Positions 52,548 through 61,600 of a stretch of 64,000 nt of DNA are shown here, one piece after another. The notes below the pieces were generated by a model. The model was not told the origin of the DNA and did no database searches. It was given only the letters and a program-made list of their open reading frames with translations. The DNA is from Flavobacterium sp. MedPE-SWcel. GTDB lineage: Bacteria; Bacteroidota; Bacteroidia; Flavobacteriales; Flavobacteriaceae. Within the stretch, counting starts at the first letter, position 1, and every line of letters begins with the position of its first letter. The position numbers and the translations under genes were made by a program. The stretch lies in assembly GCA_001874325.1 (NCBI GenBank), contig MPCW01000004.1, forward strand, positions 124,001-188,000, given 5' to 3'.

Positions 52548-53366
52548 CTATATTGTTTTAACTTTTCTCTCCATTCTTGCTGCAATAAGTATGCTAATTT
52601 CATATAAAATAGCTAGTGGTATAGTAACAATTACTTGGCTTACTACATCTGGTGGTGTTACAACAGCCGCTAGTAATAGCATAATCACATAAGCATAACG
52701 TCTGTAACTTCGTAAAGAATCAGAGTTAACTAGACCTACTTTAGAAAGGAAATACATTAGTATTGGTAACTCAAAAATCAAACCACAAGATATGGCTGTA
52801 GTTTTTATGATTCTAAGGTACGATTGCAAGTCAATATCATTTTTTACAACTTCACTTATTTGATAATTACTTAAAAAGTTAAGTGATAGCGGTGTGATAA
52901 TATAATAGCCAAACAATATACCTACAAAGAAAAGTAATGATGTCGAGAAAAGAAATGCGAGTGCATATTTACGCTCCTTGTCATAGAGGGCAGGCCTTAT
53001 AAACTTCCAGAACTCCCAAATTATGATAGGAAAACCAAGTATAAACCCAGCAGTTATGGCAGTCCATATATCGGTAGAGAATTGCCCGTCCATAGTACGA
53101 CTTTGTATCTCAAGTGGTAACTGATCCATACAAAAGCTTTTGTCAAGATCATACTTGTTAGCTAAGTCGCAAAAAAACTCATAAGTAATAAAATCACCAC
53201 TTATTGGAGCAAAAATAATTTCATTAAAAATAAAGCTACTAAATATAAAGGCGATACTTCCGCAAGCTATAATTGCTATTGTACTTCTAACTAATAACCA
53301 ACGTAACTCTTCTAAGTGATCCAGAAAAGACATTTCTCCGGGGTTCTTCTTCTCTTTTTTTGCCAT
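52548..53366 (-). CDS. tatC: twin-arginine translocase subunit TatC
   Basis: A 272-residue protein with six transmembrane helices. It begins MSFLDHLEELRWLLVRSTIAI, the conserved TatC N terminus that recognises twin-arginine signals, and has FWKFIRPALYDKERKYA after helix 2. It works with TatA, which is not in this window, to export folded proteins. The gene follows kdsD by one base. Confidence 0.96.
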   Translation of the reverse strand: MAKKEKKNPGEMSFLDHLEELRWLLVRSTIAIIACGSIAFIFSSFIFNEIIFAPISGDFITYEFFCDLANKYDLDKSFCMDQLPLEIQSRTMDGQFSTDIWTAITAGFILGFPIIIWEFWKFIRPALYDKERKYALAFLFSTSLLFFVGILFGYYIITPLSLNFLSNYQISEVVKNDIDLQSYLRIIKTTAISCGLIFELPILMYFLSKVGLVNSDSLRSYRRYAYVIMLLLAAVVTPPDVVSQVIVTIPLAILYEISILIAARMERKVKTI

Positions 53367-53367
53367 T

Positions 53368-54333
53368 TTATAGTATTCCTTCTTTTAATATGTCATGTAG
53401 GTGCAATATACCTTTATATATACCATCATCAGCAACAACAAGCTGTGTAATTGCAAAATTCTCCATAGTATTAAGAGCATCTGTTGCCATTACAGTTGTA
53501 TTTATTGTTTTTGGGCTTTTAGTCATAATATCTGCGGCAGTAACACCAGCAATATTATCTCTGTTGTTTAACATTCGTCTGATGTCACCATCGGTAATTA
53601 TACCTACAATTTCATTATTATCTATAACAGCAGTAACACCAAGTCTTTTCTCAGATATTTCTACAATAGCTTTCTTGATACTGCAATCAGGGCTTACTTG
53701 TGGTTTGTGTGTTGTGTCTAGCATATCGCCAACGCGTAGTAGTAATTTTTTGCCTAATGCACCACCAGGGTGATATAGTGCAAAGTCTTCACTTTTAAAT
53801 TCTCTTAGCTCCATAAGGCATACAGCTAAAGCATCACCTAATACTAATTGTGCAGTAGTACTATTAGTAGGAGCAAGGTTGTTAGGGCAAGATTCTTCTT
53901 CTACATGAGCATGTAGTACATAATCAGATTCTTTTCCTAAAAAAGACTCTTTATTAGCAGTCATGCCTATTAAAGTATTGCCGTATCTTTTTAATAAAGG
54001 AGCAAGTACTTTTATCTCGGGGCTATTTCCACTCTTAGAGATACAAATGATAGCATCTCCAGGTTGTATCATACCTAAATCTCCGTGTATAGCTTCAGAT
54101 GCGTGTAAGAAAATAGCTGGTGTGCCAGTAGAGTTAAGTGTAGCAACAATTTTAGAAGCTATAATGGCACTTTTGCCTATTCCGGTAACAACAACGCGAC
54201 CTTTATTGTTATAAATAATTTCTGTAGTCTTAACAAAATCGTTGTCTATAAGCTGTGCAAGTCGGGCAATGCTCTCACTTTCAGAAAGTATTGTTTTTTT
54301 GGCCGAAGCCAGTATAGTATCTGTATTTATCAA
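53368..54333 (-). CDS. kdsD: D-arabinose-5-phosphate isomerase
   Basis: A 321-residue enzyme of the KpsF/GutQ family. It has an N-terminal SIS domain (VVTGIGKSAIIASKIVATLNSTG, ISKSGNSPEI) and two CBS domains in the C-terminal third (VTAVIDNNEIVGIITDGDIRRML). It makes arabinose-5-phosphate for Kdo, the LPS core sugar, fitting co-transcription with lptB. The start appears to be TTG (MINTDTILASAKK). It is divergent from recQ. Confidence 0.95.
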   Translation of the reverse strand: MINTDTILASAKKTILSESESIARLAQLIDNDFVKTTEIIYNNKGRVVVTGIGKSAIIASKIVATLNSTGTPAIFLHASEAIHGDLGMIQPGDAIICISKSGNSPEIKVLAPLLKRYGNTLIGMTANKESFLGKESDYVLHAHVEEESCPNNLAPTNSTTAQLVLGDALAVCLMELREFKSEDFALYHPGGALGKKLLLRVGDMLDTTHKPQVSPDCSIKKAIVEISEKRLGVTAVIDNNEIVGIITDGDIRRMLNNRDNIAGVTAADIMTKSPKTINTTVMATDALNTMENFAITQLVVADDGIYKGILHLHDILKEGIL

Positions 54334-54421
54334 ACTTTGTAAGTGTTTTAAAAGTTGTGCGTATTAAAGATTTTTGTATCTTTAGGTTCTGCAAATTTAT
54401 GTAATTTACTATTAATAAATA

Positions 54422-56617
54422 ATGAAATCAACCGAAATTGACTTACATAAAGAGTTAAAAAAGTATTTTGGTTTTAACAAGTTTAAAGGCTTACAAGAAG
54501 GAGTTGTTACGAGTATAATTTCGGGACAGAACACTTTTGTTATAATGCCTACAGGTGGAGGTAAATCATTGTGTTATCAATTACCTGCACTTGTACTAAA
54601 TGGTACGGCCATTGTAGTTTCACCTCTTATAGCACTTATGAAGAATCAGGTAGACGCCATTCGTAGCCTTTCTTCAGAGGCTGGAGTAGCCCATGTACTT
54701 AATTCGTCGCTTACCAAGACTGAAATTAATCAGGTTAAAACTGATATAACATCAGGGCTTACTAAGCTTTTGTATGTTGCCCCAGAGTCACTTACCAAAG
54801 AAGAGTATGTCAGTTTCCTTAAAGGAGTTGAAATTTCTTTTGTAGCAATTGATGAGGCACACTGTATTTCAGAGTGGGGACACGATTTTCGTCCAGAGTA
54901 TAGAAACCTTCGTAATATTATAAGACAGTTAGGAGATGTACCTATTATAGGGCTTACTGCTACTGCAACCCCAAAAGTTCAAGAAGATATCTTGAAAAAC
55001 TTAGAGATGTCGAATGCTAAAACATTTAAGGCATCATTTAATAGGGCTAACTTATATTATGAGGTAAGACCAAAGACCAAAAACGTAGAGTCAGATATTA
55101 TTCGTTTTATCAGACAACACAAAGATAAGTCAGGTGTAATATATTGTTTGAGTCGAAAAAAAGTAGAAGAAATCGCACAAGTGCTTCAAGTTAATGGTGT
55201 TAGTGCTGTTCCGTATCATGCTGGATTAGATGCTAAAACTCGTGCTAAACATCAAGACATGTTCCTTATGGAAGATGTAGATGTTGTAGTGGCTACCATT
55301 GCTTTTGGTATGGGGATAGATAAACCAGATGTTCGATTTGTAATTCACCATGATATACCAAAATCACTAGAAAGTTATTACCAAGAAACAGGTAGAGCTG
55401 GTCGTGATGGTGGTGAAGGGCATTGTTTAGCTTATTACGCTTATAAAGATATAGAGAAGCTTGAAAAGTTTATGTCAGGTAAACCTATAGCTGAACAAGA
55501 GATAGGTTATGCGTTGTTGCAGGAAGTTGTAGCTTATGCAGAGACTTCTATGTCACGACGTAAATTTTTACTTCATTATTTTGGAGAAGAATTTGATAGT
55601 GAGACAGGAGAAGGGGCTGATATGGATGATAACGTTCGTAACCCGAAAAATAAAGTTGAAGCAAAAGATCAGGTTGTTGTGTTGTTACAAACAATTAAGG
55701 ACACTCGACAATTATATAAATCTAAAGAAATTGTATTTACTCTTACAGGGAAAACAAATGCAGTAATAAAATCACACCGTACTGATGTTCAGCCATTTTT
55801 TGGGAAAGGTAAAGCTTTTGATGAGAAATATTGGATGGCCTTAATAAGGCAAACATTAGTAGCGGGATATTTATCTAAAGATATTGAATCATACGGTGTT
55901 GTAAAAGTGACTTCAAGAGGAGAAGCTTTTATGAAAAACCCAGAATCATTCATGATGAGTGGAGATCATGAGTATAGTGAAAGTAATGATGCTGCCATTG
56001 TAACAGCATCTAAATCTACCGGAACGGCTGATGAAGTTTTAACAGGTATGTTGAAAGACTTGCGTAAAAAAGTAGCTAAAAAACTAGGTGTACCTCCATT
56101 TGTTGTATTTCAAGATCCATCGTTAGAGGATATGGCACTTAAATATCCTGTGACTGTCGAAGAATTAGGTGGTGTACACGGTGTTGGTGAAAATAAAGCT
56201 AAAAAGTACGGTAAAGAATTTGCTGCACTTATAGCGAATTATGTGAAGGAAAATGATATTATGCGACCTGATGATCTTGTAGTAAAATCTACAGGGGCGA
56301 ATTCAGGGCTAAAGCTTTATGTTATTCAAAATATTGACAGAAAGTTATCGCTTAATGATATTTCGAAAGCAAAAGGTCTTGATATGGAAGGTTTGCTTAG
56401 AGAAATGGAGCAAATAGTATATTCTGGTACACGTCTTAATATTAAATATTGGATAGATGAAATACTAGATGAAGATCAGCAAGAAGAAATTCAAGATTAC
56501 TTTATGGAGTCAGAATCTGATAGTATAACAGATGCCCTTGAAGAATTTGATGGTGATTATGATACTGAAGAACTACGATTAATGCGTATTAAATTTATTA
56601 GCGAAGTAGCTAATTAA
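54422..56617 (+). CDS. recQ: ATP-dependent DNA helicase RecQ
   Basis: A 731-residue helicase. Motif I is MPTGGGKSLCYQLPAL, motif II is AIDEAHCISEWGHDFRPEY, and motif VI is QETGRAGRDG. The RQC region follows, with a HRDC domain near residues 535-605 (PFVVFQDPSLEDMA) and a C-terminal extension with a helix-turn-helix-like part, as usual in Bacteroidota. It unwinds DNA in repair and recombination restart. A terminator follows at once. Confidence 0.97.
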   Translation: MKSTEIDLHKELKKYFGFNKFKGLQEGVVTSIISGQNTFVIMPTGGGKSLCYQLPALVLNGTAIVVSPLIALMKNQVDAIRSLSSEAGVAHVLNSSLTKTEINQVKTDITSGLTKLLYVAPESLTKEEYVSFLKGVEISFVAIDEAHCISEWGHDFRPEYRNLRNIIRQLGDVPIIGLTATATPKVQEDILKNLEMSNAKTFKASFNRANLYYEVRPKTKNVESDIIRFIRQHKDKSGVIYCLSRKKVEEIAQVLQVNGVSAVPYHAGLDAKTRAKHQDMFLMEDVDVVVATIAFGMGIDKPDVRFVIHHDIPKSLESYYQETGRAGRDGGEGHCLAYYAYKDIEKLEKFMSGKPIAEQEIGYALLQEVVAYAETSMSRRKFLLHYFGEEFDSETGEGADMDDNVRNPKNKVEAKDQVVVLLQTIKDTRQLYKSKEIVFTLTGKTNAVIKSHRTDVQPFFGKGKAFDEKYWMALIRQTLVAGYLSKDIESYGVVKVTSRGEAFMKNPESFMMSGDHEYSESNDAAIVTASKSTGTADEVLTGMLKDLRKKVAKKLGVPPFVVFQDPSLEDMALKYPVTVEELGGVHGVGENKAKKYGKEFAALIANYVKENDIMRPDDLVVKSTGANSGLKLYVIQNIDRKLSLNDISKAKGLDMEGLLREMEQIVYSGTRLNIKYWIDEILDEDQQEEIQDYFMESESDSITDALEEFDGDYDTEELRLMRIKFISEVAN

Positions 56618-56632
56618 GGATACAATTTTAAT

Positions 56633-56667
56633 AAAAAAGCCTCTAATAATTTATTAGAGGCTTTTTT
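56633..56667. terminator. terminator after recQ, left palindrome
   Basis: AAAAAAGCCTCTAATAA pairs with TTATTAGAGGCTTTTTT around a single T, with A and T flanks on both sides. Its core is shared with the palindrome at 58543. Confidence 0.9.
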
Positions 56668-56743
56668 ATGTTTAACATTTTCATAATATACTATTTTCAT
56701 GATCTTGTAGTTGTAATAGTACAAACAATTAAAAAATTATATT

Positions 56744-58531
56744 ATGACAGAAGTAGTAAGTATAAGTGCTTTAAGAAGTACTTTGCCTAATGATCCTACT
56801 CAAACAGGAGAAGTAGTTTACGTTAAATACCATACCTACCCTTGGGATATGGGGGGAGGAATGTTTATGTGGAGGAATGATAATCCAGCATTAATGGATA
56901 TTTCTTCTTATTATAGTAATGATAATGATGGTACTTTAATACATGTGTTAGAAGAAAATCCGCAGAACCCAAACGGTCCAAAAATTATAAATCAACAAGG
57001 TAGGTGGGTTAGACAATACAGTGATTATATAAACCTTGCATATTTTGGAGGATGTAAAGATCAATATGCAACTGAAGCACTACAAGCTGCGATAGATTTT
57101 GCATGGTATAATGTAACAGATAAAAACACCCCTCCCACAAGGGGGGCGGCAGTTCTTATACCAGGTGGTGGATATATAATTAATGAGATTACTTTAAGGT
57201 ATGGTGTAAAATTGATGGGACATTCTATTGATAGACCTGTAATAACAGCGGCAATTCCGGGTGATCCAGGTTATGATTTCGGAACAGGGTATTTGTTTAA
57301 TATTCCAGAAGGTGTTGTACAGATTGAGATTTCTAATTTAAATATAACAGGGAATCGTAGTACCAATACGGATGAAATATATTCTGAAAAAGGCGTTTTT
57401 CATTTTAAAGCACAACCTGAGAATAATGATGTTAATACTCAAGCAGGTTTATGGCAGTCAAAGTTTAGTAATATTAAGATAACTGGTTTTAATGGTACAG
57501 CTATTTACTCTGAAGGTGGAGCAAATCAATATTTACAACCTAATCAGTTTATTATATTTGAATTAATTCATATAGAGTTGAGTAATCATGCTCGCCCAGA
57601 TAGTTCTGCTTTGAAAATGACGGGGCAAAATGGACAGATAACTTTTATAAACGCAAGTTTTAATGGATATCATAACAATAAAGGAGAATATCATGTTGGC
57701 CATGTTGTTGATATAGGTCCTTTTAATTCAGGTAACGAGGGGAATATATTCCCTAGTACTGTATCATTTATAAATTCAACTTTTCAAGAAGCAGATTATG
57801 GAGTTGTAATACGTGAAGCGGATAACATTACTTTCGATAATTGTTGGTTTGAGCGACTTGGTGTGTCTATACATGTAAATGGTATAAAAAAGGAATGTAG
57901 TAGTATAAATGTTCTTAATAGTAGATTTCTAGATGCTTCGGGTTATGGAGGTGCCCCAGCAAGTTCTCCTAATTTATATGATAAAGGTGTTTGTATACAT
58001 GCGATAAATACAAGAATGACAATTGCGAATAATTATGCGGCAGTTAGTAGGCTTGATGATGAAAGAATATTAACAGATTATTTTATAATTAATGAGGGTA
58101 AGACAGTTACTGATAAGAAAGGGAATGAAATAAAATTATTAGTTCCCGGATTAGAGGTTTATGGAAATAGTTTTCAAGACTCTTCAAAACTTAATAGAAA
58201 TTTTGGAATAGCTTTAGTAGTAACTTCAGTTGTTGATAAATCTGTAGAGTGTAAGTACAACAAGTTTTTACTAGTAAATAGCCCTAATAACCCTGAGATA
58301 AACATAGTAAACATTAATTCTAGTTTAGTGGAAAGTGAGATTCTTACGTTAAGAGCTAGTGGAGGTAGTATTACGTTTAATAATGAAGGAAATATTTATT
58401 TAACAAATAGAGCAAGTCTTACTTTGCAGGAAGGTCAGGTAGCAACTTTTACTAAAATTGGTTCAGATGGTATCTTGAATCAACAATATAAATATCAATT
58501 AACATCATTAGTTACCGATACAACACCGTAA
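56744..58531 (+). CDS. right-handed parallel beta-helix (tailspike/pectate-lyase-like) protein
   Basis: A 595-residue protein. The N-terminal 110 residues (GGGMFMWRNDNPALMD, GRWVRQYSDYINLAYFGG) resemble the entry domain of phage tailspike or pectate-lyase-3 proteins. A long beta-helix follows with repeated Asn ladders (IEISNLNITGN, VSFINSTFQEADYGVVIREADNITFDNCWFERL). There is no signal peptide, lipobox or T9SS sorting domain, so its export route is unclear. No phage gene is nearby. It could bind or cut a polysaccharide, for example the one made by the locus 10 kb upstream, but no catalytic motif is evident. It stands alone between two related terminators. Confidence 0.75.
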   Translation: MTEVVSISALRSTLPNDPTQTGEVVYVKYHTYPWDMGGGMFMWRNDNPALMDISSYYSNDNDGTLIHVLEENPQNPNGPKIINQQGRWVRQYSDYINLAYFGGCKDQYATEALQAAIDFAWYNVTDKNTPPTRGAAVLIPGGGYIINEITLRYGVKLMGHSIDRPVITAAIPGDPGYDFGTGYLFNIPEGVVQIEISNLNITGNRSTNTDEIYSEKGVFHFKAQPENNDVNTQAGLWQSKFSNIKITGFNGTAIYSEGGANQYLQPNQFIIFELIHIELSNHARPDSSALKMTGQNGQITFINASFNGYHNNKGEYHVGHVVDIGPFNSGNEGNIFPSTVSFINSTFQEADYGVVIREADNITFDNCWFERLGVSIHVNGIKKECSSINVLNSRFLDASGYGGAPASSPNLYDKGVCIHAINTRMTIANNYAAVSRLDDERILTDYFIINEGKTVTDKKGNEIKLLVPGLEVYGNSFQDSSKLNRNFGIALVVTSVVDKSVECKYNKFLLVNSPNNPEINIVNINSSLVESEILTLRASGGSITFNNEGNIYLTNRASLTLQEGQVATFTKIGSDGILNQQYKYQLTSLVTDTTP

Positions 58532-58542
58532 AACTATATTCT

Positions 58543-58590
58543 AAAAAACAAAAGACCTCTAATAATATTATTAGAGGTCTTTTGTTTTTT
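58543..58590. terminator. 48-base perfect palindromic terminator, right palindrome
   Basis: Two 24-base arms are exact reverse complements with no spacer. The centre is AATAATATTATT and the outer ends are A6 and T6. It would end both the beta-helix gene and the convergent small gene. Confidence 0.9.
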
Positions 58591-58597
58591 TAATATG

Positions 58598-58834
58598 CTA
58601 CTCTTCAAATAATTCTCCTCTGTGTGGTTTAAGTGCATCACGAACAGGTATCATGAATTCATCAGTTACTACCATCCATGCAATAGTGTGTATATCGTTT
58701 ATGGTATCGAAACCTGTAATATTTAATGGTAGTTTTTCAATTTCGATATATTCTTTTAGGTGAATTTCGTGATGTTCAGCAGTTTTTGCAGCAGCAGGAC
58801 CACGAAAGTCCCATATAAGTTTAATTTTTCTCAT
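58598..58834 (-). CDS. small conserved-looking protein of unknown function
   Basis: A 78-residue acidic protein starting MRKIKLIWDFRGPAAAKTAEHH. A histidine-rich stretch (EHHEIHLKEY) and a hydrophobic middle (IHTIAWMVVTDEFMIPVRDAL) are visible. It has no signal peptide. The frame is bounded by a strong terminator downstream and a divergent promoter region upstream, which supports a real gene. The function is not recognised. Confidence 0.7.
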   Translation of the reverse strand: MRKIKLIWDFRGPAAAKTAEHHEIHLKEYIEIEKLPLNITGFDTINDIHTIAWMVVTDEFMIPVRDALKPHRGELFEE

Positions 58835-58890
58835 TAGTGGGCTTAAAAGTTATAAAGCTGTAAAGTTATAAACTTTGTCATCAAAATAAA

Positions 58891-58898
58891 TATCTTTG
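58891..58898 (+). promoter_or_regulatory. -7 element of the DUF2891 gene
   Basis: TATCTTTG ends 18 bases before the ATG at 58917. It contains the TTG that could be taken as a start codon. Just upstream, AAAGTTATAAA occurs twice (58846 and 58862). Confidence 0.6.
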
Positions 58899-58916
58899 GG
58901 AAAAAGACATTACGTT

Positions 58917-59972
58917 ATGAAATATATCCTTTACTCAATTCTATTAACCACATCAATATCTTTTTCGCAAGAACTTACAAAGGAGCGCGCTAACGGCTTA
59001 GCTGGGTTACCCTTAAAATGTTTACAACAAGAGTACCCAAATAAACTAAGTCAACTATTAGCAGACGAAACAGAAATAGCGAACCCTAAAACATTACACC
59101 CTGCTTTTTATGGATGTTTTGACTGGCATTCATCAGTACATGGGCATTGGAGTTTAGTTTATTTATTAAAACATTTTCCAGATCTAGATAAAAGAGAGGA
59201 AGTGATTAATAAACTAAAGATTAATCTTTCTAAAGAGAATATAGCACAAGAGATAGCTTACTTGAGTAAAAAACACAATAAGTCGTATGAGCGTACTTAT
59301 GGTTGGGCTTGGTTGTTAAAGTTACAATTAGAACTAGATACTTATAATAAACCCTTTGCTAAAGAATTAGCTAATAACCTACGACCATTAAGTGATTTGA
59401 TAGCGGAACGTTATATAGAGTTTTTGCCAAAACTTAATTATGCCTTGCGTGTAGGGACACATTCTAATACGGCTTTCGGGATGTCATTTGCGTGGGACTA
59501 TGCGTTGTATTCAGGGAATATACCTTTACAAACAAGTATCAGGGTAAATGCATTACGACTATTTAAAGATGATTCGGATTGTCCTTTTGAATGGGAGCCT
59601 AGTGGAACTGATTTCTTATCACCATGTATGGAAGAGGTGGGTATTATGCAACGTATATTACCTAAACTAGATTTTATAAAATGGATTAGAAATTTTGCAC
59701 CATCACTATTTAATAAAAGTTATACTGTAGAAGTTGGTAAGGTGTCAGATAGAAGTGATGGGCATCTTGTACACCTTGATGGTCTTAACTTTAGTAGAGC
59801 TTGGAACTTTTATCGTTTAGCGAAATTTTACCCTAAGCGTTTAGGTCACCTAAAACCATTAGCCGATAAGCACTTTAAGCACTCATTACCTGCTATAGTA
59901 GATGGTAATTATGCAGGAGAACATTGGTTAGCTTCGTTTGCTTTACACGCTTTTGAGGAGAAAGGTAAATAA
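58917..59972 (+). CDS. DUF2891 family exported protein
   Basis: A 351-residue protein with a signal peptide (MKYILYSILLTTSISFSQE). The body matches DUF2891: HPAFYGCFDWHSSVHGHWSLVYLL, RTYGWAWLLKLQLEL, LRVGTHSNTAFGMSFAWDYAL and a late DGHLVHLDGLNFSRAWNFYRLA. The repeated helical Trp/His pattern suggests an alpha/alpha-barrel like glycoside hydrolases or epimerases, but no activity is established. The ATG at 58917 is chosen because the upstream TTG lies inside the promoter and would hide the signal peptide. Confidence 0.87.
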   Translation: MKYILYSILLTTSISFSQELTKERANGLAGLPLKCLQQEYPNKLSQLLADETEIANPKTLHPAFYGCFDWHSSVHGHWSLVYLLKHFPDLDKREEVINKLKINLSKENIAQEIAYLSKKHNKSYERTYGWAWLLKLQLELDTYNKPFAKELANNLRPLSDLIAERYIEFLPKLNYALRVGTHSNTAFGMSFAWDYALYSGNIPLQTSIRVNALRLFKDDSDCPFEWEPSGTDFLSPCMEEVGIMQRILPKLDFIKWIRNFAPSLFNKSYTVEVGKVSDRSDGHLVHLDGLNFSRAWNFYRLAKFYPKRLGHLKPLADKHFKHSLPAIVDGNYAGEHWLASFALHAFEEKGK

Positions 59973-60033
59973 AATTGACTATTATATTTTAAGTAACATT
60001 TTGTTTTACTTCTTACTATGAGAAAAAATGTAT

Positions 60034-60041
60034 TAATTTTG
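60034..60041 (+). promoter_or_regulatory. -7 element at the start of the FAD oxidoreductase gene
   Basis: TAATTTTG ends only four bases before the ATG at 60046, so the mRNA would be leaderless if this element is used. Confidence 0.5.
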
Positions 60042-60045
60042 CCTC

Positions 60046-61599
60046 ATGCCAAGAGAATTACAAATACAGGTTGCCCCAGAGGTAGCAGTACAAATGCCTT
60101 TACTTACTAGCTATGTGGCAAAACTCATGCAGGTAAAACCTGATGAGATAAACCATATAGCTATAATTAAGCGTTCTATAGATGCACGTCAAAGAACGGT
60201 AAAGATAAACCTTAAGGTTGCTGTGTATTATAATGAAGAATATACCGAAACTACGATTCCGTTACCAGACTATAAAGATGTAAGTAATAGTAAAGAGGTT
60301 ATTGTTATTGGTGCAGGTCCTGCGGGGTTATTTGCAGCTTTACAGTTAATAGAGCTAGGACTTAAACCTATAGTTTTAGAAAGAGGTAAAGATGTGCAAG
60401 AGCGTCGTCGTGATTTAAAGGCTATAAATCTAGACCATATAGTGGGAGAAGATTCTAACTATTGCTATGGTGAAGGTGGGGCAGGAACATATTCTGACGG
60501 TAAACTATACACGCGTTCTAAAAAACGTGGTGATGTAGATAGAATATTGCGACTTTTTGTTGCTTTTGGAGCGTCAACTGATATATTAGTAGAAGCGCAT
60601 CCGCATATTGGTACAAATAAGCTCCCGAAGATTATTAAAGCAATGCGCGAAAAAATAATTGAATATGGAGGAGAGGTTTTGTTTAATACTCGCGTTACTG
60701 ACATTTTGGTTAAGAGTAGTGTAGTAGAGGGGGTAGTTACTCAAAATAATGATACTATAAAAGCCGATAAAGTAATTCTGGCTACAGGGCATTCGGCTCG
60801 CGATATTTTCGAATTATTAGATAGGAAAAAGATATATATAGAGGCTAAGCCTTTTGCACTAGGTGTTCGAGCAGAACATCCGCAAAGCCTTATAGATAGC
60901 ATTCAGTATAGTTGTGACGCAACTACCGGTAGAGGTGATTATTTACCACCATCGCCTTACGCTATAGTAAAGCAAGTAGCAGGTAGAGGTATGTACTCTT
61001 TTTGTATGTGTCCAGGAGGTGTTATAGCACCTTGTGCTACAAGCGCAGGTGAAGTAGTAACCAATGGTTGGTCGCCATCAAAACGCGATCAAGAAACGGC
61101 AAACTCAGGTATTGTTGTGGAGCTTAAGCTTGAAGATTTTAAACCTTTTGAAAAATTCGGTGCATTAGCAGGTATGGAATTTCAGAAAGCGATTGAGCAA
61201 AAAGCATTTCTTTTAGCAGGCGAAACACAACGTGTACCTGCACAACGTATGGTAGATTTTACACAAAGTAAAGTATCTACCGATATTCCAAAAACATCTT
61301 ATCTCCCAGGAACTACCTCGGTAGAGTTAGGACAAGTGTTTCCTAATTTTATTACTCAAACATTACGTGAAGGTTTTGTTGCATTTGGTAAATCGATGAA
61401 AGGTTATCTTACTAACGATGCTATATTGCACGCGCCAGAATCGAGAACCTCTTCACCTGTACGTATTCCTCGCGATCGCGATACATTAGAACACGTACAA
61501 ATAAAAGGCTTGTACCCTTGTGGTGAGGGTGCTGGTTATGCAGGGGGTATTATTTCGGCAGCTATAGATGGCGAAAAGTGTGCTTTAAAATGCGTGTAA
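60046..61599 (+). CDS. FAD-dependent oxidoreductase (COG2509-like)
   Basis: A 517-residue flavoprotein. An N-terminal domain of about 85 residues precedes the FAD-binding loop VIVIGAGPAGLFAALQLIELGLKPIVLERG. GEGGAGTYSDGKLYTRSKKRG and the C-terminal GLYPCGEGAGYAGGIISAAIDG are typical of the uncharacterised NAD(P)/FAD-dependent family COG2509. The substrate is unknown. It converges on a small lipoprotein gene with one base between stops. Confidence 0.9.
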   Translation: MPRELQIQVAPEVAVQMPLLTSYVAKLMQVKPDEINHIAIIKRSIDARQRTVKINLKVAVYYNEEYTETTIPLPDYKDVSNSKEVIVIGAGPAGLFAALQLIELGLKPIVLERGKDVQERRRDLKAINLDHIVGEDSNYCYGEGGAGTYSDGKLYTRSKKRGDVDRILRLFVAFGASTDILVEAHPHIGTNKLPKIIKAMREKIIEYGGEVLFNTRVTDILVKSSVVEGVVTQNNDTIKADKVILATGHSARDIFELLDRKKIYIEAKPFALGVRAEHPQSLIDSIQYSCDATTGRGDYLPPSPYAIVKQVAGRGMYSFCMCPGGVIAPCATSAGEVVTNGWSPSKRDQETANSGIVVELKLEDFKPFEKFGALAGMEFQKAIEQKAFLLAGETQRVPAQRMVDFTQSKVSTDIPKTSYLPGTTSVELGQVFPNFITQTLREGFVAFGKSMKGYLTNDAILHAPESRTSSPVRIPRDRDTLEHVQIKGLYPCGEGAGYAGGIISAAIDGEKCALKCV

Positions 61600-61600
61600 A

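Noticed and set aside
53360..53773. 137-codon open frame on the + strand over kdsD
   Set aside because: It is antisense to a clear SIS/CBS protein and has no recognisable start region.
56744..58531. Prophage remnant
   Set aside because: Despite the tailspike-like fold, no capsid, tail, integrase or lysis gene and no attachment-site repeat was found around it.
58846..58872. Direct repeat AAAGTTATAAA between the small gene and the DUF2891 gene
   Set aside because: Eleven AT-rich bases repeated once in an AT-rich promoter region can arise by chance, so it is not reported as a finding.
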